From positions 6,014,001 to 6,078,000 of the forward strand of contig NZ_CP155619.1 of assembly GCF_039697315.1 (NCBI RefSeq): a DNA stretch of 64,000 nucleotides, given 5' to 3'. Made by a program: the position numbers and the translations under genes. Position 1 is the stretch's first letter; each line of letters opens with the position of its first letter. Shown in pieces: positions 15,673 to 24,028 of the stretch. The DNA comes from Pseudomonas abietaniphila (GTDB lineage Bacteria > Pseudomonadota > Gammaproteobacteria > Pseudomonadales > Pseudomonadaceae). The notes under the pieces are model-generated. The model saw only the letters and a program-made list of their open reading frames with translations, did no database searches and had not been told where the DNA came from.

Positions 15673-16410
15673 ATGCGATTCAAACAAGCAATCCTGGCGC
15701 TTGCCATCGGTGGGGTGCTGTCGGCATCCACCGTCCTGATCCCCGATCCGATCTCCCATTCCAGCGCATACGCCAAAGATGGTGGTGGTGGTGGTGGTGG
15801 TGGTGGTGGTGGTGGTGGTGGCGGCGGCGGTAATGGCGGCGGAGGCGGTGGCAACGGAGGCGGCGGCGGAAATGGCGGTGGCGGAGGCGGTCACGGTGGT
15901 GGCGGCGGAAATGGCGGTGGCGGAGGCGGCCACGGAGGTGGCGGTAACGGTGGTTCCGGCGGCGGCAGTGGCGGTGGCGGCTCAGGTGGTTCCGGCGGCG
16001 GCAACAGTGGCGGCGGTGGCAACAGCGCTGGCAACGGTCACGGCGGCAACGACCACGGCAATGATCACGGTGCTCGCGGCGATGACCATGGCAACCACGA
16101 CGCGGGCCATCGCGGCGAACACGCACAAGCAGGCGATGATCATGGGGGTGTCCACCGGTCTGGAGAAATCGGCGACGACCATGGCGTCCACAGGGCGGGC
16201 GAGGTCGGCGATGACCACGGCGTGCACAGGGCCGGCGAAATCGGCGATGACCACGGCGTGCACAGGGCCGGCGAGATCGGCGATGACCGTGGCGTGCACA
16301 GGGCCGGCGAAATCGGTGATGACCGGGGCAACCATGCTCTGGGCGAAGTAGGAGACGATCGCGGCAATCATGCCAGAGGTGAGCCAGGCGACAACCGCGG
16401 CGGTGCCTGA
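15673..16410 (+). CDS. Secreted glycine-rich repeat protein with GDDHG repeats
   Basis: A 245-aa exported protein. It has a signal peptide (MRFKQAILALAIGGVLSAS...) with cleavage likely near AYAKD, then about 100 residues that are almost pure glycine with Asn, His and Ser, then an Asp/His/Gly-rich part, and finally a C-terminal run of roughly six 12-residue repeats of the type AGEIGDDHGVHR. GGAGG is 6 nt before the ATG at 15673. The His/Asp-rich repeats could bind metal; the Gly-rich part is likely disordered. It lies just before a multicopper oxidase that also ends in a Gly/Ser tail. Function unknown. Confidence 0.75.
   Translation: MRFKQAILALAIGGVLSASTVLIPDPISHSSAYAKDGGGGGGGGGGGGGGGGGNGGGGGGNGGGGGNGGGGGGHGGGGGNGGGGGGHGGGGNGGSGGGSGGGGSGGSGGGNSGGGGNSAGNGHGGNDHGNDHGARGDDHGNHDAGHRGEHAQAGDDHGGVHRSGEIGDDHGVHRAGEVGDDHGVHRAGEIGDDHGVHRAGEIGDDRGVHRAGEIGDDRGNHALGEVGDDRGNHARGEPGDNRGGA
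15781..15830 (+). repeat. GGT trinucleotide microsatellite inside the glycine-rich gene
   Basis: About 13 uninterrupted GGT triplets from 15781, running into GGC triplets, all in frame as Gly codons. Slippage would add or remove glycines without a frameshift. Confidence 0.95.
16141..16390 (+). repeat. In-frame 36-bp repeats encoding AGEIGDDHGVHR
   Basis: About six head-to-tail copies of a 36-bp unit encode GDDHGVHRAGEI and its variants (H to R and V to N changes accumulate toward the 3' end: GDDRGVH, GDDRGNH). Copies near the middle are almost identical at DNA level, so the repeat number is probably variable between strains. Confidence 0.85.
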
Positions 16411-16789
16411 GGTGTAAGGATCGGACCGGGCGAAGCCGCGAGTGTCGGCTTCCCGGGCCGGTCATGACCCAGTCGAGTCCCCAACATCTTGTGAATTTCC
16501 CCATGTCTGCGGGGCCTTGTCCCCGCAGCGAACAACGACCATGCCAACTCCCATTCTTAAATCGTTACGACTTTTTTCGGTGAAAACCGCGCCGTAGCTG
16601 CGTCGGCTTGCCATCGTTTTGCCTTTATCACGTCGTGCTTCAACTCTGGCAAGGGATTTGCCCCTTCACCCACTACCTGCAGGCGCTTCTCCGTGCGACG
16701 GGCCGCAACAAGCCGTCGATGCGCAGCGCTTAACCAGGGCAGTCGGATGAAACACAAATGCCCCTGTGCATGAGTTGAAGGTGAATCAC
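16411..16789. other. Intergenic region before the multicopper oxidase, no gene supported
   Basis: Contains a weak hairpin (GAAGCCG...CGGCTTC near 16434-16457) after the glycine-rich gene without a T-run, then about 300 bp with no convincing frame. It probably carries the oxidase promoter; I see no clear regulator site. Confidence 0.45.
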
Positions 16790-19714
16790 ATGAAACAACC
16801 TGCGCGTTTAAAGTTTCCCCCCATCCACGGGTTTCAGCTTTTGCGCGGATCGTCCGCGGTATTGATGGCCCTGACCATGGGTCTGACCGGTGTCCAGGCC
16901 GGGCCGATCGACAACGAAGATCAGCCGCCTCCCACCGACCCCTCGGCCTACTACGACCCTCCCGCCGATCCGGCCGCTGCACTGAATAATCTGCTGACAC
17001 TGCCGGAAGCCAATGAAGGCGCTATCGATCTGCCGAACGATGTAAAAGGCACGCGTGCCACCACGAGGATCGAAAACGTCTTGCCGCCATCGGCGCAAAC
17101 CAGCTTCAACTTTCCCACCAATGGCAAGCCGAGCCCGTTGTTCGGCGCACAGCCCTTCACCCAGCCGGTGTTGCTGTTCGAAGAGTTTGGCCCGACCAAA
17201 CTCGACCCGACCGCCTCGCCGTCGCTGATCCCGTTCCCGGTGCCGACCCTCGGCCCAGGCCCCGCGCAGGATCCTACCAACGTCGCTCGCAGCGGTCCTT
17301 CGCCTGACGCACTGGCAGCGTTTCTCGCGCAACCGGGTCTGACGCCGTTCCCGACGCAGTTTGCCAACTCGCTGGACCGCAACCCGTGGCAGGCACAGAT
17401 TCAGGATTTCCTGAACCGTCGCGTGGACGCGCCCGCCGAAGGGCGTCCGCCAGGAAAAGGCTGGTCACATCAGCGCTGGAATGAGTTCTACCCGCAGATC
17501 GCCTACAAGACCGTGCAAACCGGCGCTCATTCCAACAGTGGGTTTCGGGATCACCTGCAGTTGCACGATTACAAGGGCGGGGAGTGGGGACCTGGCGGGT
17601 TGAATTACTACCCGGATGGCAGCACCAACCACGGCGGTACCGCCAGTGGCATCGGCGTGCGTATTCACCCGTTGATGCCGATTCAGGAGCACAACTCGGT
17701 GTGGACGTTCGACGGCACGCTGCCGCCCAAACTGCTGATGGTGCGTTACGGCCAGCCTGTGTTGATGCGTCACTACAACGGCTTGCCGATCGATCCGTCG
17801 GCCAATAAAGGATTCGGTCTGCACACCATTTCCACCCACGAACACAATGGCCACAACCCGGCTGAAAGTGACGGGTACGCCAACGCGTTCTTCTTTCCGG
17901 GGCAGTACTACGACTATCGCTGGCCGATGCAATTGGCGGGTTACGACACCATTAACACCAACGCCAAGGACCCTCGCGCAGCGTTTCCTTGCGCGCCAGG
18001 TGAAACCCTGTGGGTCAACGACGATTCACCGGGCCTGAAGACCTGTGATCACGGCACGATCAAAATCCGGGGTGACTGGCGCGAAACCATGAGCACCCAC
18101 TGGTTCCACGACCACATGATGGATTTCACCGCCCAGAACGTCTACAAGGGCAACGCGGCGATGATGAACTACTACAGCGCCCTGGACCGCGGTAACGAAG
18201 CCATCGACGACGGCGTCAACCTGCGTTTCCCCAGTGGCTCGACCCTGGCGTGGGGTAACCGCGATTACGACGTCAACCTGACGGTCGCCGACAAAGCGTG
18301 GGATCAGGCCGGGCAACTGTGGTTCAACCCGTTCAACACCGATGGCTTCCTCGGCGATGAAATGGTCGTGAACTGGGGCTACAAGCCTTACCTGGACGTG
18401 CGCGCCCGCAGCTACCGTTTTCGCATCCTCAACGGCTCGGTTTCGCGTTACGTGAAGATCGCCGTGGTGCGGGAAATCAAAGGCAACGGCGGTGAGTTTC
18501 CTGGTCCGAAAGACTCTGGCGTGTCCTACGCCCGTGTGCCTTTCCACATGATCGCCAACGACGGCAACATCATGGAACACACCGTGCCCTTTGACGGCAC
18601 CATGGACCTGGACGGTGACGGCGACCTGAAAAACAACTTCGGCATTCTGCCGACCCAAGGCATCGCCGAACGCTACGACATCATCATCAACTTCTCGAAA
18701 AACGGCATCAAGGCGGGTGACAAGCTGTACTTCGTCAACGTCATGGAACACGAAACCGGCAAAGGACCGAAAGGCGAAGTGCCGCTGGCAGACGTGTTGT
18801 CCGAGAAATACCTGGCCGTCATCAAGCAAGGCAGCAAGGGGCCGCAGTGGGACAAGGGTGATCCGGTGGTGGGCAAGTTCATGCAGATCAACGTCAAGCC
18901 TTATACCGGGCAGGACCTGAGTATGGATCCGGTGGCGTACGAGCCGGCCAAACCGGGCAAGCCTGAAGGCAAGACGATGATTCCGCTGACCCTGCACCGC
19001 GACAACGCCGCTGACATCGCGCTGTTGGGCCAGGCACGCCATCGCACCTTTATCTTCGGTCGTTCCGACGGCACGGATTCGGTGCCATGGACCATCAAGA
19101 CCGATGGCGGTCTGGGATTCAACATGGACCCACGCAGACTGTCTGCCGGTATGCACCTGGCCAACGGCCCAGAACCGGCGGGTTATCAAGGCACCGGTAC
19201 GCTGGAAGTCTGGAAAATCCAGAACGGCGGCAACGGTTGGACTCACCCGGTGCATGTGCACTTCGAAGAGGGGATCGTCCTGAGTCGCGGCGGCAAGGCG
19301 CCACCTGAGTGGGAAAAATGGGCGCGCAAAGACGTCTACCGCATCGGTACCGACAGTGGCGACAACGTCGAGATGGCAATCCATTTCCGCGAATTCGCCG
19401 GGACCTACATGGAGCATTGCCACAACACCCAGCATGAAGACAACTCGATGCTGCTGCGTTGGGACATCGAACACCCCGGTCAATTCCAGCTGATGCCAAC
19501 GCCGCTGCCCACTTGGGATGGCGTGGGGTATGTCGCTTCCGCGGCGTTGCCTACCTACCACGACGGTGATGGCAGCGGTCCTACGGTCAAGCTGGCGGCA
19601 GCGGTGACCACGCCCAGCAACTCGGGTGGTTCAACGTCGGGAGGTGGCGGCTCGGGTGGGTCGGGCTCTGGCGGATCGGGCTCCGGCGGATCGGGTTCCG
19701 GTAAAGGCAAATAG
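16790..19714 (+). CDS. Large exported multicopper oxidase with Gly/Ser-rich tail
   Basis: A 974-aa multicopper oxidase. All four copper-ligand motifs are present and in order: HEH (350-352), HWFHDH (437-442), HPVHVHF (819-825) and HCH-x3-H-x4-M (876-887, with axial Met). Type 1 and trinuclear sites should therefore be complete. An N-terminal signal peptide (about residues 1-40, ending near VQAG) sends it to the periplasm or beyond. It is much longer than CueO/CopA (about 500-600 aa), owing to a roughly 200-residue proline-rich N-terminal region and inserts; the end is a GGSGSGGSG tail. Manganese or organic substrates are possible, as for some large Pseudomonas oxidases, but not provable. ATG 16790 has AAGGTG about 7 nt upstream; GTG 16766 is less likely. 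It is followed by an SCO-cytochrome c gene. Confidence 0.88.
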   Translation: MKQPARLKFPPIHGFQLLRGSSAVLMALTMGLTGVQAGPIDNEDQPPPTDPSAYYDPPADPAAALNNLLTLPEANEGAIDLPNDVKGTRATTRIENVLPPSAQTSFNFPTNGKPSPLFGAQPFTQPVLLFEEFGPTKLDPTASPSLIPFPVPTLGPGPAQDPTNVARSGPSPDALAAFLAQPGLTPFPTQFANSLDRNPWQAQIQDFLNRRVDAPAEGRPPGKGWSHQRWNEFYPQIAYKTVQTGAHSNSGFRDHLQLHDYKGGEWGPGGLNYYPDGSTNHGGTASGIGVRIHPLMPIQEHNSVWTFDGTLPPKLLMVRYGQPVLMRHYNGLPIDPSANKGFGLHTISTHEHNGHNPAESDGYANAFFFPGQYYDYRWPMQLAGYDTINTNAKDPRAAFPCAPGETLWVNDDSPGLKTCDHGTIKIRGDWRETMSTHWFHDHMMDFTAQNVYKGNAAMMNYYSALDRGNEAIDDGVNLRFPSGSTLAWGNRDYDVNLTVADKAWDQAGQLWFNPFNTDGFLGDEMVVNWGYKPYLDVRARSYRFRILNGSVSRYVKIAVVREIKGNGGEFPGPKDSGVSYARVPFHMIANDGNIMEHTVPFDGTMDLDGDGDLKNNFGILPTQGIAERYDIIINFSKNGIKAGDKLYFVNVMEHETGKGPKGEVPLADVLSEKYLAVIKQGSKGPQWDKGDPVVGKFMQINVKPYTGQDLSMDPVAYEPAKPGKPEGKTMIPLTLHRDNAADIALLGQARHRTFIFGRSDGTDSVPWTIKTDGGLGFNMDPRRLSAGMHLANGPEPAGYQGTGTLEVWKIQNGGNGWTHPVHVHFEEGIVLSRGGKAPPEWEKWARKDVYRIGTDSGDNVEMAIHFREFAGTYMEHCHNTQHEDNSMLLRWDIEHPGQFQLMPTPLPTWDGVGYVASAALPTYHDGDGSGPTVKLAAAVTTPSNSGGSTSGGGGSGGSGSGGSGSGGSGSGKGK

Positions 19715-19743
19715 CGATCCGAGGGGTCGGGGAGGGTGACGTC

Positions 19744-20778
19744 ATGTTCCAGATGCTTCGCAGCGCGGCCATTGCAGTGACCGTATCGATGATCGCCATG
19801 GTCTGGGGCAGTCTTCCCGGTGTGGCCGGTGAAACACCTTCGGCCACACCGTGGGGGCAAGACTTCTTTCCCAACACGGCATTGATCAATCAGGACGAAC
19901 AGCCGGTGCATTTCTACGACGACCTGATCAAGGGCAAGGTGGTGGTGATCAACTTCATCTTCACGTCGTGCACCGACTCCTGTCCGCTGGAGACCGCGAG
20001 GCTGCGCCAGGTACAGAGGCTATTGGGCGACCGGGTCGGCAAGGACGTGTTTTTCTACTCGATCAGTATCGATCCCGAAACCGACACGCCAGCGGTGCTC
20101 AAGCAGTACGCCGCCAAGTTCAAGGTGGCGCCGGGCTGGCAGTTTCTGACCGGCAACAAGGACGACATTGTGGAACTGCGCCGCAAACTGGGGTTGTTCA
20201 TCGAAGGCGTCGACAACGGCAGGACCACGGACCATAACCTCAGCTTGATCGTCGGCAACCAGACGACCGGGCGCTGGATGAAGGCCTCGCCGTTCGAGAA
20301 CCCCTACATCCTGGCGGATCAACTGGGCAACAGTCTGCAGAACTGGAAAGTTGCCAGCGAACATCTGGACAGCTACGCGAATGCGCCTGACGTGCGTGCG
20401 CCGAGCCTGGGTGAACAGATCTTTCGTACCCGTTGCAGCGCCTGTCACACCTTGGGGCATGAAGGGGAGGAAGCAACCGGCTTGCGGGGCGTCGGACCCG
20501 ATCTGCTCGGTGTGACCCGTCAACGCGACGGCTTGTGGCTGGGGCGCTGGCTCAAGGAACCGGACGTGATGCTGGCCGAGAAGGATCCGCTGGCCATGAG
20601 TTTGTACGAGGCCTACAACAAGGTGGCGATGCCCAACCTGCGGATGGCCGACAATGACATCGCCGAGGTCGTGCGGTACCTGGAGGAGGAGACGGACCGT
20701 CAGCAGCCGGTGACTCACATGGCAGGGGATGACCTGCATGCCGGGCACGCAGGTCATGAGGGGCATCATATGCAATGA
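19744..20778 (+). CDS. SCO1-cytochrome c fusion protein
   Basis: A 344-aa exported two-domain protein. After a signal peptide (to about residue 29) comes an SCO thioredoxin domain with C76 and C80 in SCTDSCP and H164 in TTDHNLS, then a C-terminal class I cytochrome c with CSACH (231-235) and a later MPNLRM that can supply the axial Met. A His/Asp/Met-rich tail (AGDDLHAGHAGHEGHHMQ) ends the protein. It starts 29 bp after the oxidase stop with GGAGGG upstream, so both form one operon. A likely job is copper insertion into, or electron transfer from, the multicopper oxidase; that is inference. Confidence 0.9.
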   Translation: MFQMLRSAAIAVTVSMIAMVWGSLPGVAGETPSATPWGQDFFPNTALINQDEQPVHFYDDLIKGKVVVINFIFTSCTDSCPLETARLRQVQRLLGDRVGKDVFFYSISIDPETDTPAVLKQYAAKFKVAPGWQFLTGNKDDIVELRRKLGLFIEGVDNGRTTDHNLSLIVGNQTTGRWMKASPFENPYILADQLGNSLQNWKVASEHLDSYANAPDVRAPSLGEQIFRTRCSACHTLGHEGEEATGLRGVGPDLLGVTRQRDGLWLGRWLKEPDVMLAEKDPLAMSLYEAYNKVAMPNLRMADNDIAEVVRYLEEETDRQQPVTHMAGDDLHAGHAGHEGHHMQ

Positions 20779-20839
20779 GCTGTTTGCCTGGAGGGCCGTT
20801 GCCGGTCTGCTCGTTGTTGTTCGGTTTTAAGCGTTCATC

Positions 20840-20900
20840 GCGCACTGCTCGTTGACATTGCTCGTTTAGCGGATAAAGTGAGCGTAAACGAGCAATCGAG
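20840..20900. promoter_or_regulatory. Inverted repeat operator upstream of the GH3 gene
   Basis: A perfect 12-bp inverted repeat (ATTGCTCGTTTA at 20857-20868 and TAAACGAGCAAT at 20885-20896), with further GCTCGTT/CGAGCA half-sites on both sides. It ends about 18 bp before the GH3 start codon, so it probably overlaps the promoter. The regulator is not in the window. Confidence 0.55.
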
Positions 20901-20914
20901 CACTGGGTGAATAA

Positions 20915-21997
20915 ATGTCAAACCAACTGCAACGCGCCGCCTATTCAGTCCTCCTGCCAGCGTTTTCCGGACTGGAACTGGACGACACCGTGCGCCGTTA
21001 TCTAAGCCGGGGCGGGGTGTCGATCCTGCTGGGTGAGACCCGCGATGAGTACCTGGCGCGCAACATGAGTTTCGAGCGGCGTCGCTCCGAGACTCATGCG
21101 CACTTCATGGGCATCGCCGAACAGGCTGCTGCCTGCGCGGACTCGCCGGTGCTGGTGGCAGTGGACCAGGAGCTGGGCGGCATCCAGCGCCTGCACCGGC
21201 TGGTGCCTGGCATGCCGTCGGCCGATGCGCTGAAAGGCATGAGTGCCGATGTGATTGAAGCGCGCAGCTACGAGATGGCCAGTTCGGCGCGGGTCATGGG
21301 TGTGAATCTGTTCCTGGCGCCGATTGTCGATGTGGTGACGGGCGTCAATCCGTGGTTGCACCATCGTAACCTGGGGCCAGACCCGGCCGAGGTCTCGCGT
21401 ATTGCCTGTGCGTTCATTCGCGGCGTGCAGCGGGCCGGTGTCATTGCAACCGCCAAGCATTTCCCCGGTCATTACCAGACCGAGCACGACCCAGCAGTGG
21501 CGCGCGCAACCGTGCCCGGTCCGGTTGACGCGCTGGAGGATGGCCTGGATGTGTTCCGTCAGGTGATTGCGGCGGGCGTTCAGGCCGTCATGCCTGGACC
21601 GGCGGTGTTTCCGGCGCTGGATCCGTCGCAATCGGCAAGCACCTCGCAGAGAGTCATTGGCCTGTTGCGTGACACGCTCGCATTCGACGGCCTGATCATT
21701 TCCGATGACCTGGATGCAGTGTCGATTCTGCGTGACAACAGCATCACCGAAACCGCCGTGACCGCCTTGAAAGCGGGCGCGCACCTGTTGCTGGTGTCGA
21801 GCGAGTCGGGTCTGGACGGCATTGCCCAGGCAATCGTTGATGCCGTGGAAAACGGCGAGCTGGATCGACAGCAACTGCTCAATGCAGCGAACAGGGTCCG
21901 CCATCTCGCGCAGTCTTCCCGAGCGCAGGTCGAGTCCGGTTTGTATGTGTCGTACCCGATTTCCGGCGGTCATCTGACCCGTCGGGTGCCGCTGTGA
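20915..21997 (+). CDS. Family GH3 glycosidase (beta-N-acetylhexosaminidase-like)
   Basis: A 360-aa cytosolic protein with a GH3 TIM barrel. Key parts are VAVDQELGGIQRL near residues 81-93, the family signature KHFPGH (181-186) and the nucleophile region ISDDLDA (about 262-268). The length and the KHFPGH signature fit the NagZ-like branch, but NagZ usually has KHFPGHGD and this has KHFPGHYQTEHD, so it is not the housekeeping NagZ. Substrate unknown. A strong inverted repeat directly upstream suggests control by a dedicated repressor. Confidence 0.8.
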   Translation: MSNQLQRAAYSVLLPAFSGLELDDTVRRYLSRGGVSILLGETRDEYLARNMSFERRRSETHAHFMGIAEQAAACADSPVLVAVDQELGGIQRLHRLVPGMPSADALKGMSADVIEARSYEMASSARVMGVNLFLAPIVDVVTGVNPWLHHRNLGPDPAEVSRIACAFIRGVQRAGVIATAKHFPGHYQTEHDPAVARATVPGPVDALEDGLDVFRQVIAAGVQAVMPGPAVFPALDPSQSASTSQRVIGLLRDTLAFDGLIISDDLDAVSILRDNSITETAVTALKAGAHLLLVSSESGLDGIAQAIVDAVENGELDRQQLLNAANRVRHLAQSSRAQVESGLYVSYPISGGHLTRRVPL

Positions 21998-22098
21998 ACG
22001 AGGGGCAGCAAGACACCGGTTTGCGGTAGGCAGGAGCAGGGTTGCGCTGCACAATGCACCCACGCCAAAAGACCTCACCTGCCAAGAGTCTGCTGCCC

Positions 22099-22506
22099 AT
22101 GTTCACACCTCTTACCTATGCACACCTGCTGCAAGTCGCTCGTCGTTCCAGTGCCGTGACTCAACCCTGTGCCTGCCTGGCCAAATCCTTCGCGGGATGG
22201 GAAGGGCTGCCGGTCTCGATCAAGGAGAGGCAGTTGCGTGAAATCGGCTCCTTGATCGCCGCCGAGGAAGAAGACCTGACCCTGAATGAATACCACCCGG
22301 GCGGGACCTCTTATTGGTCCGAAAAGGCGCCCATCGCTCCGCAATTCTTTCCCTACAACCGCTGCAAAGTCTGTGAGTGCGTGGACTGCGGCCGCGTCTA
22401 TTTGCGTTACGCGGAAGCCGGGGCCTACCACATCGAGCAGCGTATTCGCAGCCTGGATCCGGCACTGATGGTCGATGTGGCGTTCGAAGGGGTCGGGCGT
22501 GCCTGA
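22099..22506 (+). CDS. Conserved hypothetical protein with Cys-rich zinc-ribbon-like motif
   Basis: A 135-aa cytosolic protein. The C-terminal third holds CKVCECVDCGRVYLRY, four Cys in CxxC-like spacing plus a following His, as in a small zinc ribbon. The N-terminal part is helical. Start 22099 is uncertain, since the upstream ribosome-binding site is weak and an in-frame ATG at 22054 exists. I do not recognise a named family. Confidence 0.65.
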   Translation: MFTPLTYAHLLQVARRSSAVTQPCACLAKSFAGWEGLPVSIKERQLREIGSLIAAEEEDLTLNEYHPGGTSYWSEKAPIAPQFFPYNRCKVCECVDCGRVYLRYAEAGAYHIEQRIRSLDPALMVDVAFEGVGRA

Positions 22507-22611
22507 GGTTGCGTGGCGTCGCTCAATTTGACGCGCCGCTCTTCATTTGTGCTCCGCCAACGCAGGCTTTAACCTTCGCGGCATGCCTTTCACCACAAAA
22601 GGAAACGCCTG

Positions 22612-23376
22612 ATGAGTTGGTCAGCGAAGCAGTATTCGATGTTCGAGCAGCAGCGCACCCGTCCGGTCCGCGATCTGGTGGCAGCGATCCCGACCCGGGA
22701 CGTGAAGACGGCGATCGATCTGGGCTGCGGCCCGGGCAACTCCACCGAGGTGCTCGCTGAGCGTTTCACCGGCGCGCAGATTACCGGCATGGACAGCTCC
22801 GACGACATGCTCAAGGACGCCCGTCAGCGATTGCCAAACCTGAGCTTCGAGCTGGCTGACATTGGTCGCTGGAACCCGCCGCAGGCGTACGACGTTATCC
22901 TCGCCAACGCCTCCTTGCAGTGGGTGCCTGACCATGCGCAACTGTACCCGCGTCTGGTCAGCCGGCTGAATCCGGGCGGTAGCCTGGCCGTGCAAACCCC
23001 GGACAACCTTGATGAGCCGGCACACCGACTGGCGCGCGAGATCGCCGCGAACGGCCCGTGGGCGGACAAGATTGCCTCGGTCAAACACCCTGACCGGCAT
23101 CCAGCGGCCTATTACTTCGAGCTGCTGCAACCGCACTGCGCGGATGTCGATGTCTGGCGTACGACCTATCATCACCCGTTGGCGGGCGGCCATGCCGCTG
23201 TGGTCGAGTGGTTCAAGGGCTCCGCGCTGAGGCCCTATCTGCAAAAGCTGGATGAGCGCGAGCAAAAGGCCTTTCTCGACGCGTACCTGATGGCGATCAG
23301 TCAGGCCTACCCAGCGCTGGACGACGGCACCGTGCTGTTGCCGTTCCCGCGTTTGTTCATCGTTGCTGTGCGCTGA
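22612..23376 (+). CDS. tam: Trans-aconitate 2-methyltransferase
   Basis: A 254-aa class I SAM methyltransferase that monomethylates trans-aconitate, a toxic isomer that forms from cis-aconitate and inhibits aconitase. Motif I is AIDLGCGPGNSTEVL; the protein also has the Tam-typical ANASLQWVPDH and the start MSWSAKQYSMFEQQRTRPV. Length matches E. coli Tam (252 aa). The tricarballylate genes 5 kb away also make cis-aconitate, so the two loci touch the same metabolite. Confidence 0.9.
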   Translation: MSWSAKQYSMFEQQRTRPVRDLVAAIPTRDVKTAIDLGCGPGNSTEVLAERFTGAQITGMDSSDDMLKDARQRLPNLSFELADIGRWNPPQAYDVILANASLQWVPDHAQLYPRLVSRLNPGGSLAVQTPDNLDEPAHRLAREIAANGPWADKIASVKHPDRHPAAYYFELLQPHCADVDVWRTTYHHPLAGGHAAVVEWFKGSALRPYLQKLDEREQKAFLDAYLMAISQAYPALDDGTVLLPFPRLFIVAVR

Positions 23377-23388
23377 GTGGAGCTTGCC

Positions 23389-23892
23389 ATGACCGATGCC
23401 GAAAGCCCGCTGGCCTCGCGCCTGATTCGCAACTTCAACGACGTGCCCTTGCAGGACGAGCGGCGCGAGCCGCTTTATCAAAGTCAGTCGGCGCGCCTGG
23501 GTACGGGCACGGCGGCGCAGAAGCTGGGGGCGTCGGTGGACATCGTTCCTCCCGGCAAGCGTTCATGCCCTTACCACTTTCATTACGCGCAAGAGGAGAT
23601 GTTCGTGGTCGTCGAAGGCCAGGGCACGCTGCGGGTCGCCGGGCAGATGCTGCCGATTAAAAGCGGCGACGTGATCTTCATTCCTCCTGGCCCCGAATAC
23701 CCGCACCAGCTCATCAATACCTCGAGCGCGCCGCTCAAGTACCTCTCCATCAGCACCCGAGAAACGCCCGAAGTCTGCGAGTATCCCGATTCCGGCAAAT
23801 ATCAGGCGATGGTAACGATTAACGGGGCCCGGGCATTCACGGCGGTGCATCGTCCGCAAACCCGCCTGGATTATTGGGAAGGCGAGCCCTGA
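23389..23892 (+). CDS. Cupin-domain protein
   Basis: A 167-aa protein with a single cupin barrel: PYHFHYAQEEMFVVVEGQGTLRVAG carries the His-x-His...Glu metal-binding set of cupin motif 1, and PPGPEYPHQLINTS provides motif 2. The ATG at 23389 has GGAG 7 nt upstream, 12 bp after the tam stop, so it is cotranscribed with tam. The likely ligand is a small acid or sugar; no specific function can be assigned. Confidence 0.75.
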   Translation: MTDAESPLASRLIRNFNDVPLQDERREPLYQSQSARLGTGTAAQKLGASVDIVPPGKRSCPYHFHYAQEEMFVVVEGQGTLRVAGQMLPIKSGDVIFIPPGPEYPHQLINTSSAPLKYLSISTRETPEVCEYPDSGKYQAMVTINGARAFTAVHRPQTRLDYWEGEP

Positions 23893-23927
23893 TCTTCACA
23901 CGTTCATGTCCTGTTGTTTGTGTAAGA

Positions 23928-23962
23928 GCGATTGGTTATAACGATAGATCGTTTCGGTCTAC
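23928..23962. promoter_or_regulatory. Candidate CysB-type promoter element
   Basis: GATTGGTTATAACGAT followed by the palindrome AACGAT-AG-ATCGTT (23940-23953) precedes the TauE/SafE gene. TTATAAC-rich sites of this kind are common upstream of sulfur-starvation genes in Pseudomonas, and the downstream gene is a sulfite-exporter-like protein. Regulation by CysB is inference. Confidence 0.35.
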
Positions 23963-24028
23963 TGTCTTTATAAGAAAGGTCGCTATCCTGCGCGCCAGCT
24001 TTTTTTCGCAGTTGCGCATTCGTTAGGC

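Noticed and set aside
15779..16351. Long Val/Ala-rich frame over the Gly-rich gene in another phase
   Set aside because: It is a shadow of the GGT/GGC repeat in the next frame; signal peptide and RBS support only the glycine frame.
16557..17000. 147-codon minus-strand frame at the multicopper oxidase start
   Set aside because: Antisense to the oxidase signal region, with no RBS or family support.
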